Below, in pieces: positions 1 through 9,841 of a DNA stretch of 64,000 nucleotides. Each line of letters starts with the position of its first letter. Within the stretch, counting starts at the first letter, position 1. Both the position numbers and the translations under genes were made by a program. The stretch spans positions 641,456 through 705,455 of the forward strand of contig NZ_CAADHL010000001.1 in the NCBI RefSeq assembly GCF_900699045.1. The letters run 5' to 3'. The notes under the pieces are model-generated. The model searched no databases. It was given only the letters and a program-made list of their open reading frames with translations, and was not told where the DNA came from. Source of the DNA: Candidatus Williamhamiltonella defendens. GTDB lineage: Bacteria; Pseudomonadota; Gammaproteobacteria; Enterobacterales; Enterobacteriaceae.

Positions 1-131
1 ATTTCGGCAGATCCTTGTACGAGGACAGCCATTTTGGTTTCTGTCTCATCTACTCGGCCCGCATGGCTTCAAATAAAATAGGGATACTTCACGGGATTGA
101 GCATGCTCTCGCACCAGGTCATGGTGCAGGC

Positions 132-629
132 TCATGGCGTCTTCCCTTGAATCCGATTGAATTTCCTCCATTACCATGGTGGGAGGCATTGTGACTCTGG
201 CAGGGTCCACAGTCTATTTTTATCCTCCTGGACTTTTTTTCGAAACCAAGCAAACGCGGGTCTCGACTGTCGACTGGGTCGACGATACATCCAGGTATCA
301 CCATTGTTGCCCATTTCCGCGATAATCTACATCTCTCCCAGATACAGCTAAGATAGAATTATACCATACCAGTATTTTGGGTTTAAACGAGCCATTAGGG
401 TTTAATCGAAAACTAAATCTGCGAGCGCTTTTTTGGCGTGATTTCCATAAGGCTGGCCGATTTCTAGCGTGTCTATTTTTCTGCCATTCGAATTTTAATC
501 TGCTGTTGTTCAGAGGTAAGAGAATGAGCGTATCCCCATCATGAACGCTGACCACGCATCCTTTGATATTAGCACTCCATGAAAACGCGCTTAGCCAACT
601 CCTGATGAGCAGAATCAATATTTTTTCAT
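132..629 (-). pseudogene. Decayed staphylococcal-nuclease-like (thermonuclease family) gene
   Basis: Reading the minus strand in shifting frames gives the SNase family order. A hydrophobic signal-like start is followed by VVSVHDGDTLILL (family VxxVxDGDT), then KIDTLEIGQPYGNHAKKAL (family IDxPExxQPYGxxAKxxL), and finally RLWTLPESQCLPPWW (family GLWxxPxxxxPPWxWR). At least two frameshifts and several stops break it, so it cannot make a full enzyme. SNase homologues with signal peptides are common on plasmids and in integrated elements. The gene starts at an ATG with AGGAAA eight bases upstream. Identification is strong by motif; plasmid origin is inference. Confidence 0.75.
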
Positions 630-639
630 AGGAGATTTC

Positions 640-1300
640 CTGTTGGGTAAATGAGGTGACATAGAGAAACTGTCTATTTTTTCAGCTTGACATTTGCAGG
701 TCGTACTTGACATGTCATTTTAGCCGCTTTTCCCTTGATAGAGTGAATGTCTAATTCTATTTCATTGAGAAATAGCCGCGCGGCCTGTTCAATTTGTTGT
801 GCTAGAGACAGGTCAACATGAACCCAGGTTTAAAAGTAGGTGCACTCTGATGGCAGCGAGTGTAATAGCTGAAAAAATCACAACACGCTCTTGCCGTACA
901 CATCATGATCAAAAGAAGGAAAAATGCATTGTCTTTTATCTTTGTCTTTAAGAGACGCCAATTGGTTATCGACATCATGAGACGTTTGCCCGTCGAGTTT
1001 TTCTTTCAGAGTTTAACGGGCCCGCACGAAAAAAGGTAGCTTAATGTACAGGTGTTCAGTCTCTTTGCCATCCGTTTTGGTTTTCAGGGGTTTTAGTAAG
1101 CAAAAAAACCACTCAATCAAAGAATAAGGAGGGGGATTTTTTTGCTGACCAGGTCAATGTGGGTGTTTTGTCATCAAAAACGCTTAAAATAAAAGGCATG
1201 CATCTGAAAACCGACATTATTTTCACTGAAATCGGTTTATGATAAAGTTAAGCAATCAAACCGTTTAAAGGATCCAGAATAGTATGGATGGCTTATTAAG
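640..1300. other. Decayed accessory DNA, no recognised gene
   Basis: No open frame of useful length. The minus strand reads as broken protein-like stretches, for example a lysine-rich tail ending PANVKLKK near 690 and another near 1000-1080, but I cannot assign a family. It lies between the nuclease relic and the DUF1640-like relic and probably belongs to the same decayed element. Confidence 0.4.
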
Positions 1301-1326
1301 CTCACCGTTAGGAGGAGCGCACCATC

Positions 1327-1677
1327 ATGAATTATTTGGCATTTGATGCTTTGAAAATGCTTGAAGATTTGGAAGAGGCTGGTATTTAAAAAAACAGGCC
1401 GAAGTTATTTCTCAGGTCATACGTCCATTACATGAAGCAGCAGATGTGGCTAACAAAAATGACCTTAAGGAAGCCAAAAGAGAATTGTCTTCTGCAATAA
1501 AAACTTGATCAAAAACTCTCTTTTGAGATCGCTAAGCTGAAGCGGGATATCATCGATATCCGTAAAGATATAGAGACTCGATTTAAGAAAGTAGACGCGC
1601 GATGCGCCGATATGCATAAAGATTTTGCGATTTTTTGGAATAAGATGCTCCAAGAATTCACTGTGATTCTGATTTAG
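1327..1677 (+). pseudogene. Decayed DUF1640-like coiled-coil protein
   Basis: The frame opens with MNYLAFDALKMLEDLEEAGI, stops, and resumes as KKQAEVISQVIRPLHEAADV, then a heptad-rich stretch (IAKLKRDIIDIRKDIETRF). The usual bacterial DUF1640/CCDC90-like protein has this plan: a short FDT/FDA start, a helix ending in AGF/AGI, a QAxAL segment, then a long coiled coil with a C-terminal membrane helix. One in-frame stop and one frameshift are visible, and the end is ragged. Such genes are common on phages and plasmids, which fits the neighbours. Function in the family is poorly defined. Confidence 0.5.
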
Positions 1678-1679
1678 AC

Positions 1680-2393
1680 GATTGAAGTGTCTGCGACTAT
1701 TGTGAGTCTAGTCGTGAAATTCGTATAAATTCTGCCTCAGTTCCGAGGCAACAGCACTTTGTGGAGCAGCCGATTATCTGGGATTGTGGGTGTGGAATGA
1801 TCTAAAAGCATTGTAGGTGTGCTTGAACAGGCATCCTTTTTCTCTCTTCCCTTAACTGTCTTTCCAATCTTTGCCTTTCTTCTCGACGACGCACAATTCG
1901 TCTGAGTTTGCATTAAAATATAAAGTATTTGTAATGATTTTTAAAAACATGAAGTTTTAAAATAGCCTAAAAAACTATTAATTTTTATGATGTTGCTTTT
2001 TTAAAATCAAAAATTTTAAATAAAAACTAATGTGATAAAATGGAGAAAATAATGACTCTTTATTTTCAATTTTAGGAGAGCTAAATAATTTGTGTTTGGC
2101 ATCGGGTCAAAGAATGTGTTTATAACGAATACACAATTCCTGCACAGAAGATTAAAGACTATCGTCTGAAATCACGAAAAAGAAAAACAGTAACCTCAAT
2201 ACGTTCACCAAATTCAGACAAATCAAACAAAGAAACTCTTTTTCATCAACAAATAATAAGCCAGGCCTGTTACTGGATAAAAATCGATAAACGGAAATCA
2301 TATCCACCACCAGGTCGCTTATCACTGCTTTAACCGCTGTATCCATAATTACTATGGGTACCAACCGGAGCTTTTTTGCAACCACTGTTACGA
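1680..2393. other. Non-coding or fully decayed stretch
   Basis: AT-rich DNA with many stops in all frames. I see no RNA gene, no repeat and no recognisable protein family. Confidence 0.4.
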
Positions 2394-2680
2394 TCAAGAA
2401 TATAAGGAAGCATGCCAGGTAGAAACCGACTTTCCTTCAGGAAGATTCACGATATCTTTTGTTTCCTCCTTTTTATGCCAAACACGTACTTCATTAGATG
2501 AATCAAAAGGAAAAATAAAAGAGGAAATACTTTCTCCTTCTATGTCCCCTACACGCCGCGCAAGCCAATCAGGATTCACTTTTAACGCATAAGCAATGGT
2601 TACAATTTTTGTATAACCTTTTGAGGTGCCTTTAGTTAATTTTAAAATAGTAGGCGAGAAACTCTTGATGCCTTAGTGAG
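2394..2680 (-). pseudogene. Truncated phage repressor-like HTH (XRE) gene
   Basis: The minus strand reads TILKLTKGTSKGYTKIVTIA followed by YALKVNPDWLARRVGDIEG. This is the end of an XRE helix-turn-helix, where cI-type repressors read W/LxxGxS-P-xxxxxxxIAxALxVxPxWLxxG. A linker follows, then the frame ends. The N-terminal recognition helix is incomplete and the S24 peptidase-like domain is missing. It lies opposite a CII-like relic on the other strand, the arrangement of a lambdoid immunity region. Family call is moderate; phage origin is inference. Confidence 0.5.
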
Positions 2681-3139
2681 GGCATCCGGCACCCTTGAAG
2701 TTTCTATATTTCATGTCAAAATTTAGACGCTGGACAAGCGTGCTTTTTATGAAAAATAATTCATAGCGAAGAGTATTACCCGTTACATTTTTTTTGCTAT
2801 TGTATATAATAATACTAACTATTAGTGTGAGTCGCCATTTAATCCTATTAAGATAATACTGATAAAAAAAGCTATTAAAAAGCAATAAAATTACTGGGCG
2901 TCAAAAACACTTGCAAATTGCGAGTGAGTCAAACAACTCATAGTATGGTGATAGCTTCATAGTGGAGGAATAATTTTTCGTTATCTGCAGTCGATTATTG
3001 CAACTCGTGCTGGAGAAATAAAACCCCCATGAATTGAATAAAGATTTCGATAATTTAATAAATTATCTATTTATTAACATAATTTTTTCACAATTCAGAG
3101 AAAAAATAACTAAAAGATATATTGATGATGACGGGGAAA
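2681..3139. other. AT-rich spacer in decayed prophage-like region
   Basis: Between the repressor-like relic and the CII-like relic. No family could be assigned. It may hold the old divergent operator region, but I cannot identify operator repeats with confidence. Confidence 0.35.
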
Positions 3140-3330
3140 TGGGAATTAATTAATCAAATGCTGAAACAGATTCAATGAGGAAAATAGATGGCTGCCGCTT
3201 ATTTAGGGATGAATGCGACAAAATTTCATAACCGCCTCTATGAACATAAGGTCTTAGTATTTTTTAATATCGATGAGTCGAATGCCTTTCAAACCGTCAG
3301 TAAAGCTCAATGCCTATATTTAAACTCTCT
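3140..3330 (+). pseudogene. Relic of phage CII-like regulatory gene
   Basis: The plus strand reads MAAAYLGMNATKFHNRLYEH, then KVLVFFNIDESNAFQTVSKA. The pattern AAxxLGMxxxxFxNRLYExxGxxxFxxxE is typical of phage regulatory proteins related to CII, where it forms the helix-turn-helix. The frame is short and surrounded by stops. Divergent placement against the repressor-like relic supports the reading. I am not sure of the exact family. Confidence 0.45.
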
Positions 3331-3600
3331 CTCATTATATTAGCTCTTTAAGACAGCTATTCAGATTATTATCTGATACTTTCATAGCCATGATTTCGCT
3401 GAAATAAAGCACCAGCGATTTCGATATCTATCTGTATAACGGGAAGATAAAATTACATAACAACGAACTATATTAAAATCAAAATACACGAATAATACCT
3501 GTAACAACTGAATATAAAAAAACACTTAGTGGCTTAAGTTTATTAATAAGTTTTTTAAAATAATTTTAGAAAAATAAAAAATGGTTTGAAAAATAAAATA
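3331..3600. other. Spacer, nothing recognised
   Basis: AT-rich, stops in all frames, no RNA or repeat structure noticed. Confidence 0.35.
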
Positions 3601-5239
3601 CAGGAAGTAATACAAACTTTGGGAGAAGTTAAAACACGGGAGAAAGCATCTCAGAAGATGTGAGATGCTCAAAGAAATGCAGAACAAAAACATGACACAG
3701 AAATGCAGAAAAGGCAAATCGAATGAGAGATTGAATCCCAACAAAACCTTTTGGTATTTTTCAAGATCATCACATAAGAAGGCTATAATTTCAGGAAACG
3801 AAAATTCAGCAGGATTTTCAGACGCAACAAGAAAAAATAGAGAGCACGAAATATCATAAAAACAGGAGCAGGAAGGAAAAATAATTGAGTCAAGAATAGT
3901 GTGCAATGCCATTCAAAATGAGCAGCAGTCTCATAAAGATAAGTTAGCCTTAGAGCAGACTTTTAGAAAGCGATTAGAATATGCGCAGAAATTAAATGGC
4001 AGGGACAAAAATCACCCTGCATTAAAAGATTTTAACAGAAATACGTCAAGTTCACAGGATAAATCTGACAATAACAGCCTATTAAATGGCGCTCACGGAA
4101 ATCGCTGAGACGGGTCTAGGTCAAGTGAAGCGACGCCTTATGGAAGGTACTTAAATGGTGCTCTAAATTATTCAGCATTAAAAGTACACATCAGCCTAGA
4201 GGCATTTTCATCTAATGAGATTAGGAATTTAGTGCAGCAGGTTAATATGACTAAGAGAAAAATAATACTCTGCATCTTCAACTAGATGTTAAAATACATA
4301 ATGAAAACAATGATACGAATAATAATGCCATTTTGAGTCTTGATGTGCCTATGGAACAGACAAAGACCGTTTTCATAAGGATAACATCCGGCATACGATT
4401 GAGTCTACAGCGACTCAAACACAGGCCGGTACATCAGCAACGCTTGTAGGTTTGTATATAAGCGCTCGTGCTGTTGGAATACATATAAAAATCTCTCTGG
4501 AGAAATTAAGTCAGCCTTGCCTCCCGGTTCGTTCGATAAGTTGAAGCTTCAAAACCATAATTATGGTGAGACACCGTTTATTAGTCTAGGAAGTTTTCCT
4601 AATAAATTAGCCTATAAATCTATAAAAATTGATTGAACACTGTTTTCCGGTAATGTCTGTTTGAACTTTCCTAGAAATCAGTTTATCTCAATTCGGCTGA
4701 CAGGTCGTCAACTATATATAAAGAACCTACTATAGCAGCCTTTCTAACACTTGAAATATTCGAAAAACACTAGCTATCTTGTTACTCTGGCAAGGAGCAT
4801 AAAGTGAAAGATAAAAAGAAGAAATTAAAAGGAAAGAATACGAGGTCCTATTTTAAAAAATCTCAAGTCATAATAAAAATTAAGTCATTGTTAAATTACA
4901 CTTAAAATATCGTGTTTTTCAGTTTTAGTATTTTTATTGCCTATTTTTCACATAAAAATCAATTACAAAAAATTGCACAAATAAACCTTATTGGACGTTT
5001 ATTTTAATGCAAATGAATAAAATATTCTGAATTCAAAATAATCTAAGGTAAAAATTATGGTAATAGCTAAAACTAATAATATATTGGAGATTATTATAAT
5101 AAAAATTCACTTGAATCTGATAAAATTCAATTAAATTTAAGCCTACACAAACTTATCTCGGTATAAAAATCGCCTAAAAATTTGTCAAAAAATGTACTAA
5201 ATAGTGAATTCAATGTTTCATTAAATAATGAAGCTCACA
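3600..5239 (+). pseudogene. Decayed coiled-coil region, likely front part of a toxin or effector
   Basis: Plus-strand reading in shifting frames gives Gln/Glu/Lys-rich coiled coil (RNAEQKHDTEMQKRQIE; later KLALEQTFRKRLEYAQKLN around 3930-4000). Around 4210-4350 it gives beta-like segments (ALKVHISLEAFSSNEIRNLV, ILSLDVP). Many frameshifts and stops are present. It runs straight into the ExoY-like domain relic in the same orientation, so I infer that it was the N-terminal part of that same large protein. No family is recognised for this part. Confidence 0.3.
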
Positions 5240-6348
5240 TAGATGATGACAAAAATTGAATTTTGATAAAATCACAAAATTATGCCAGGCACAAGAGATC
5301 GGCATCTCTGTCAGCACATCTCATAAAATTGCAAATTTTTGCGCAAAAGAAAAATTGTATTATCTCAATTCGTCCTGTTAATTTGATGGCAATAGATCTG
5401 ATAAGGGATGGTCATCTGACTAAAGAATTCAAGTGTAAAAGGGAAAAGCGTAAATTAGAGGCCACAAACAGCTTTTATTTGTGTCAATTAAGCATTAAGT
5501 AAGCTGTCAGATCAGCCACAAAAGACGCTTAATAAATTTCATACGGAGGTACAAGAGTGTTTGGAACAAAAAAATGCTAAGGAAGTAAATTTAAAGATAA
5601 GGAAAAATCAGATTGAATTACTTGAAAAAGAAGGCATTATCTATGAAGTAGAAAAAATAATTCGGGGTATTACTAAATTAAAAGTCATAATATCAGAAAA
5701 CATAGAGCATGAATTTACACTAAACCATTGCGATGAAGGATTTGCATTATACTTGGTCAATTATAATGTAGCATCGGTGAAACTATTGAGTTCATCGAGG
5801 AACTGTAAAAAACCAATGACAGCCGATTATGATATTTTGATGATTGCCACTTCAATAGAGGATTTCGGTTTTAAAGATAATTTAGCTGGGCCGGATGTTG
5901 CAAGAACAATGGCTGATCACGACATGGAGACTTATAATAATAAAAAACAAACAACATAGATACTTCTTTACGAGAGAAGTATTTAGATTCAATTAATGCA
6001 ATAAAAATAAAAATGTCATCCGGATGAGATTAAAAAAATTTCAATGATACAATTAATACATTATTTAGCAAGCTTAAGGCGGATTTAAATAGCTTCCATG
6101 CAAGAGAAGATAATGACATTAGTAATGCTACGCCACGTATGAGTGAGATAATCGATGAAATTAATATATGTCTGGTTTGTGCAGGAGGCAAGAAGGTTCC
6201 GCAGTATAGCTGCGATACAGGTAACCCTGTAACTGATATAACAGTAAATTTCTATGCTATATTTGCACATACTAAAAGTATGTGGAGGTTTGATAGAATC
6301 TGTATTCTAAAAGATCAGAATGATTTTAAAATACGGTACAGATGTTAA
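5240..6348 (+). pseudogene. Relic of ExoY/CyaA-type nucleotidyl cyclase toxin domain
   Basis: Class II nucleotidyl cyclase toxins (ExoY, CyaA, edema factor) make cyclic nucleotides inside host cells after activation by a host factor. In order I see ISVSTSHKIANF, then IISIRPVN (family FRxVNP/IRPV), LIRDGHLTKEF, a KGKS core (family ATP-binding K in HxKSSxWG/VKGKSS), and FICVN-ALSKL (family GYIPVNPxLSK). After these come KPMTADYDILMIATSIEDFG (family MTADYDLF, metal-binding aspartates), NATPRMSEIIDEIN (family ITPRxxxxxxxLN) and DTGNPVTDITVNFYAIF (family DxGNPxxDxxFP). At least three frameshifts and stops separate these. The longest open piece is 5561-5959. The histidine before DTGNP is replaced (QYSCDTGNP). 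Identification rests on the ordered motifs and is strong; it is non-functional. Confidence 0.8.
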
Positions 6349-6787
6349 AAGATGAGAGATACTATATGTGCCATTAAATTTACTCTAGGAAGAAAATATA
6401 ACAAAAATACGTACTTTATATTTTACATCCGATAAAAAATTCTTTTATCTAATTAAAGAAAACATACAAAAAGAATATAGAGTTGGATCACGTAAAATGA
6501 CTATAATCAATAAAATTTTTGATTAAATTTAAATTTAATTAAAATAAAATTATTTATCCATATCTTGGAGGAGACGGGCTAAGTTCATTATTAAATGCTC
6601 TCAAATGCCATTTTCATCCCATCAATGAGAACCTGTTTTCCTTTATTACCTGACGACTCTATCTGAAGTGGCCGTAAATATTAAACCATTAAATTCTTTA
6701 TAAAAGATAGAAATTTGAATTTCATAGTCATATCATTTTAATAACATTGATGTTTTAACGCCACTATAAATTCAGGAAAATAATCAC
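6349..6787. other. AT-rich spacer upstream of yajQ
   Basis: No gene seen. It marks the border between the decayed accessory block and intact core genes. The yajQ promoter should lie in its last 150 bases, but no convincing hexamers stand out in this AT-rich DNA. Confidence 0.4.
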
Positions 6788-7279
6788 ATGCCTTCTTTTG
6801 ATATTGTGTATAAAATTGATACACAAGAAGTGCGTAATGCGGTTGAAAACGCTACCCGTGATCTATCCACTCGTTGGGATTTTCGTCATGTCACCGCTCG
6901 TTTTGAATTTGATGAAAAAGAAAAAAGCATCAAAATAACCAGTGAATCTAATTTTCAAGTAAAACAGATGCTTGAAATCATTTCTGCAAAACTCGCAAAC
7001 AGAGGAATTGAAAGCGGGGCTTTAGATATTTCCGCAGAGATTTTACACAGTGGAAAAACCTATAGCCTATATGCTAAATTGAAACAAGGGATTGAGTCTT
7101 TACAAGCCAAAAAATTAGTGAAACTGATTACAGACAGTAAATTAAAAGTGCAAGCTCAAATTCAGGGCAAACAGGTAAGGGTGACAGGTAAATCGCGCAA
7201 CGATCTACAAGCGGTCATGGCTTTAATTCGCACTGGATATCTGGGGCAACCTTTTCAATTTAATAATTTTAAAGATTAA
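6788..7279 (+). CDS. yajQ: YajQ family nucleotide-binding protein
   Basis: 163 residues, full length for the UPF0234/YajQ family. It starts [11 protein letters not shown] and ends [12 protein letters not shown], both family hallmarks, with the core [20 protein letters not shown] conserved. The fold is two ferredoxin-like domains. Members bind nucleic acid or nucleotides, and some relatives bind cyclic-di-GMP; the role in this organism is unknown. The start has AGGAAA eight bases upstream. It is convergent with djlA, 15 bases away. Apparently intact. Confidence 0.93.
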   Translation: MPSFDIVYKIDTQEVRNAVENATRDLSTRWDFRHVTARFEFDEKEKSIKITSESNFQVKQMLEIISAKLANRGIESGALDISAEILHSGKTYSLYAKLKQGIESLQAKKLVKLITDSKLKVQAQIQGKQVRVTGKSRNDLQAVMALIRTGYLGQPFQFNNFKD

Positions 7280-7294
7280 GCCTTGTGATAAGTT

Positions 7295-8125
7295 TCACTT
7301 AAAGCCTTTTTCACGTTTAATAAAATTATAGGCAGCTTGAATTTTTTGCGTTTTTTCTTTTGCTATTTCCATCATCTCAGGAGGTAGTCCTTTTGCTATC
7401 AGTTTATCAGGATGATTTTCACTCATTAGTTTTCGGTATGCACGTTTAATAGTAGCACTGTTGTCATTGACGTTCACACCAAACACTTTACAAGCATCGG
7501 ATAATGTCGGTGCTTGCGCGTTTTGTGAGTTTCGCCCAGAAGAAGAATAGGTTGTATGCTGATACCAGTTTTGGTGCCCAAATTGGCTGCCACTTTCCAT
7601 CATATTAAGAAATTGATTAAACTGTCTTTGAGAAATGCCTAGCTCCTCGGAAATAACATACAGCACTTGACGCTCATTAGGGTGGAGAATGCCATCAGAA
7701 AAAGCGGCTTGAAATTGAATTTCCAAAAACATTTTAATTAAATCGACCCGCCCTGAGCATATACCCCGTAATTGCTGTAATTTTTCCCTTAAAGGAAAAT
7801 CATTTTCTTTGCCTTCACGAAATGAAGCCTGAGCGGCGGCCCGTGCTGTACCATGTAATTGCATTCTATCCATCAATGTTGTCGCGAGCTGAATATCGGT
7901 TTCAGTGACACGTCCTTTAGATTTTGTGATATGCCCCATGACTTGGAAAGTCGTGCAAAAAAATAGAGATTGTCGATTTTTTTGATCATAAAAAAAATGT
8001 TGATTTCTTGTTCTTAACCTGAGATCTACAATATTTCCAATAAAAAAACCTAATAATATACCCCAGAAACCAAGGCCAGATAAAAATCCCAACAAAGCCC
8101 CAAACCATTTTCCCCAATACAGCAT
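7295..8125 (-). CDS. djlA: DnaJ-like membrane co-chaperone DjlA
   Basis: 276 residues, close to the 271 of E. coli. The N-terminus is one membrane anchor ([21 protein letters not shown]), followed by a central TerB-like acidic domain ([20 protein letters not shown] region). The C-terminal J domain has the essential HPD motif (SENHPDKL) and ends KGFK. DjlA stimulates DnaK ATPase at the inner membrane and affects Rcs stress signalling in E. coli. The linker is Gln/Asn/Ser rich, as in relatives. It stands alone and is intact. Confidence 0.93.
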   Translation of the reverse strand: MLYWGKWFGALLGFLSGLGFWGILLGFFIGNIVDLRLRTRNQHFFYDQKNRQSLFFCTTFQVMGHITKSKGRVTETDIQLATTLMDRMQLHGTARAAAQASFREGKENDFPLREKLQQLRGICSGRVDLIKMFLEIQFQAAFSDGILHPNERQVLYVISEELGISQRQFNQFLNMMESGSQFGHQNWYQHTTYSSSGRNSQNAQAPTLSDACKVFGVNVNDNSATIKRAYRKLMSENHPDKLIAKGLPPEMMEIAKEKTQKIQAAYNFIKREKGFK

Positions 8126-8537
8126 ATGCTCCTCAATTCATTTTTCTCTTATTCAAAACACACTATTGTATTAGTCAAAAAGATGACTCATAAACTCAAA
8201 GAAAGGGGTGATCCTAATAATAACGTTTAATAGAAAAAAATAAGCAGTAATATTTTTATATGTGGAATATAAGGCTTTTAAAGCGCGTTGCAGCCTATCA
8301 TAAATTCAAATGAGTACCAAATAGAGCAAGATAGAAATAAAAAGTAAACGATGATCCTAAAATAACTTTGAGTTAAAATCAGTGATAGATAAAAGAACGC
8401 AATCGCTTCAAAATTTTTGGAGATTTTTAAATATAATCGTACTGTGAGCGGCACAAAACATAAAAGGAGCGTCTGTTTTACAGTGCATATAAATTAGAAT
8501 AATGACTCTTTAAAAAAACAATATGAGGTATTGATGA
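8126..8537. other. Intergenic region djlA-greA
   Basis: 412 bases between divergently read djlA and greA. It must contain both promoters. I see no open frame, RNA gene or clear terminator. Confidence 0.4.
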
Positions 8538-9014
8538 ATGACACAGATCCCTATGACGCTACGTGGCGCAGAGAAATTGCGCGAAGAACTGCAGTATCTA
8601 AAGGGTGTTCTTCGCCCTCAGATAATCGCAGCTATTGTAGAGGCTCGTGAGCATGGTGATTTAAAAGAGAATGCGGAATACCATGCAGCTCGTGAGCAAC
8701 AAGGATTTTGTGAGGGTCGTATTCAGGAAATTGAATCAAAATTATCTCACGCTCAAATTATTGATGTTACTACAATAGCCAACAAAGGTATTGTTATATT
8801 CGGCGCAACTGTGACCGTATTGAATACTCATTCAGAAGAAAAAAAAATCTATCAAATTGTGGGTGATGATGAAGCAAATTTCAAAAAAGATCTTATTTCT
8901 GTTAACTCCCCCATCGCTAGAGGTTTAATTGCTAAAAAAATCAGTGATGTTGCGGTGATTCACACCCCCGGCGGTGAGGTCGAATATGAAATTATTGATG
9001 TTAAATATTGTTAG
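8538..9014 (+). CDS. greA: Transcription elongation factor GreA
   Basis: 158 residues, the standard length. It starts [18 protein letters not shown] and has the coiled-coil tip [11 protein letters not shown], whose acidic residues reach into the RNA polymerase secondary channel to trigger cleavage of backtracked RNA. The FKBP-like C-terminal domain ends [14 protein letters not shown]. In E. coli greA is followed by yhbY, then rlmE and ftsH. Here rlmE follows after 150 bases and no yhbY is present. A TGAGGT ribosome site lies about nine bases before the start. Intact. Confidence 0.95.
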   Translation: MTQIPMTLRGAEKLREELQYLKGVLRPQIIAAIVEAREHGDLKENAEYHAAREQQGFCEGRIQEIESKLSHAQIIDVTTIANKGIVIFGATVTVLNTHSEEKKIYQIVGDDEANFKKDLISVNSPIARGLIAKKISDVAVIHTPGGEVEYEIIDVKYC

Positions 9015-9082
9015 TATGCATGCATTAACGATTTTAAAACCCTCAAATCCCCTTTTTGATAAATAGCATCAATAGAGCAGAG

Positions 9083-9120
9083 TCCATGAATATTTTTATA
9101 TTAGTATTTTGATTCATGGA
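9083..9120. repeat. Inverted repeat upstream of rlmE
   Basis: A perfect 9-base stem, TCCATGAAT and ATTCATGGA, separated by 20 bases. No T-run follows, so it is not a standard terminator. It lies where yhbY would be expected and could be an mRNA hairpin or chance. Confidence 0.35.
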
Positions 9121-9164
9121 ATCATTGATAATCGATTTAAATGAAATGAATGTTTAGAGAAAAA

Positions 9165-9791
9165 ATGTCCAGTAAAAAGCGTTCATCCAGTTCCCGCCGC
9201 TGGTTACAAGAACATTTTAGTGATAAATATGTGATTGAGGCTCAGAAAAAAAAATTACGATCTCGCGCTTGGTTTAAACTTGATGAAATTGACAATACCG
9301 ATAAAATTTTCGAAACAGGTATGTTTGTTCTCGATTTAGGCGCTGCACCTGGAGGCTGGTCAAAATATGTGGTCAATAAAGTGGGTCTTAAAGGAAAAGT
9401 GATCGCTATTGATTTACTCCACATGGATTCAATCTTGGGAGTAGAGTTTTTGCAGGGTGATTTTAGAGAGAAATCTATATTAAAACGCCTTTTAAATTGT
9501 ATTGGAGATAAAAAAATTGATGTTGTTATCTCTGATATGTCCCCCAATATGGCAGGAATATCCTCAGTAGATATACCAAAATCGATGCATCTCGCCGAGT
9601 TAGCCTTCGACATATCTCGTGATATACTCATACCCGGCGGGAGTTTTTTGGTTAAAGTGTTTCAGGGAGAGGGGTTTGAACAATATTTAAGGGAAATGCG
9701 TTCTCTCTTCAAAAAAGTTAAAGTACGTAAACCAGATGCTTCACGAACAAGATCACGTGAAGTGTATATTGTAGCGACAGGTCTAAAATGA
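9165..9791 (+). CDS. rlmE: 23S rRNA 2'-O-ribose methyltransferase RlmE (FtsJ)
   Basis: 208 residues from the ATG at 9165. I prefer this over the ATG at 9150 because [18 protein letters not shown] matches the family start and AGAGA sits just upstream. RlmE methylates U2552 of 23S rRNA in the 50S subunit. The SAM-binding motif is [14 protein letters not shown]. The catalytic K-D-K-E set is visible in [29 protein letters not shown] and [10 protein letters not shown]. It is co-directional with ftsH, as in E. coli. Intact. Confidence 0.95.
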   Translation: MSSKKRSSSSRRWLQEHFSDKYVIEAQKKKLRSRAWFKLDEIDNTDKIFETGMFVLDLGAAPGGWSKYVVNKVGLKGKVIAIDLLHMDSILGVEFLQGDFREKSILKRLLNCIGDKKIDVVISDMSPNMAGISSVDIPKSMHLAELAFDISRDILIPGGSFLVKVFQGEGFEQYLREMRSLFKKVKVRKPDASRTRSREVYIVATGLK

Positions 9792-9841
9792 TCATAACCT
9801 AGCGCTTTTTGTTGATAGATTGTAAATATGAGGTTAATTCC

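Noticed and set aside
298..618. 106-codon minus-strand frame as an intact nuclease
   Set aside because: Only its first part is in the SNase frame; conserved motifs continue in other frames on both sides, so the gene is broken.
3526..3912. 128-codon minus-strand open frame rich in Phe and Leu
   Set aside because: It is the complement of the Gln/Lys-rich coiled-coil relic on the plus strand; no independent support.
9809..9841. Longer FtsH start
   Set aside because: The extra residues have no family counterpart and the ribosome site GAGGT lies downstream of that start.
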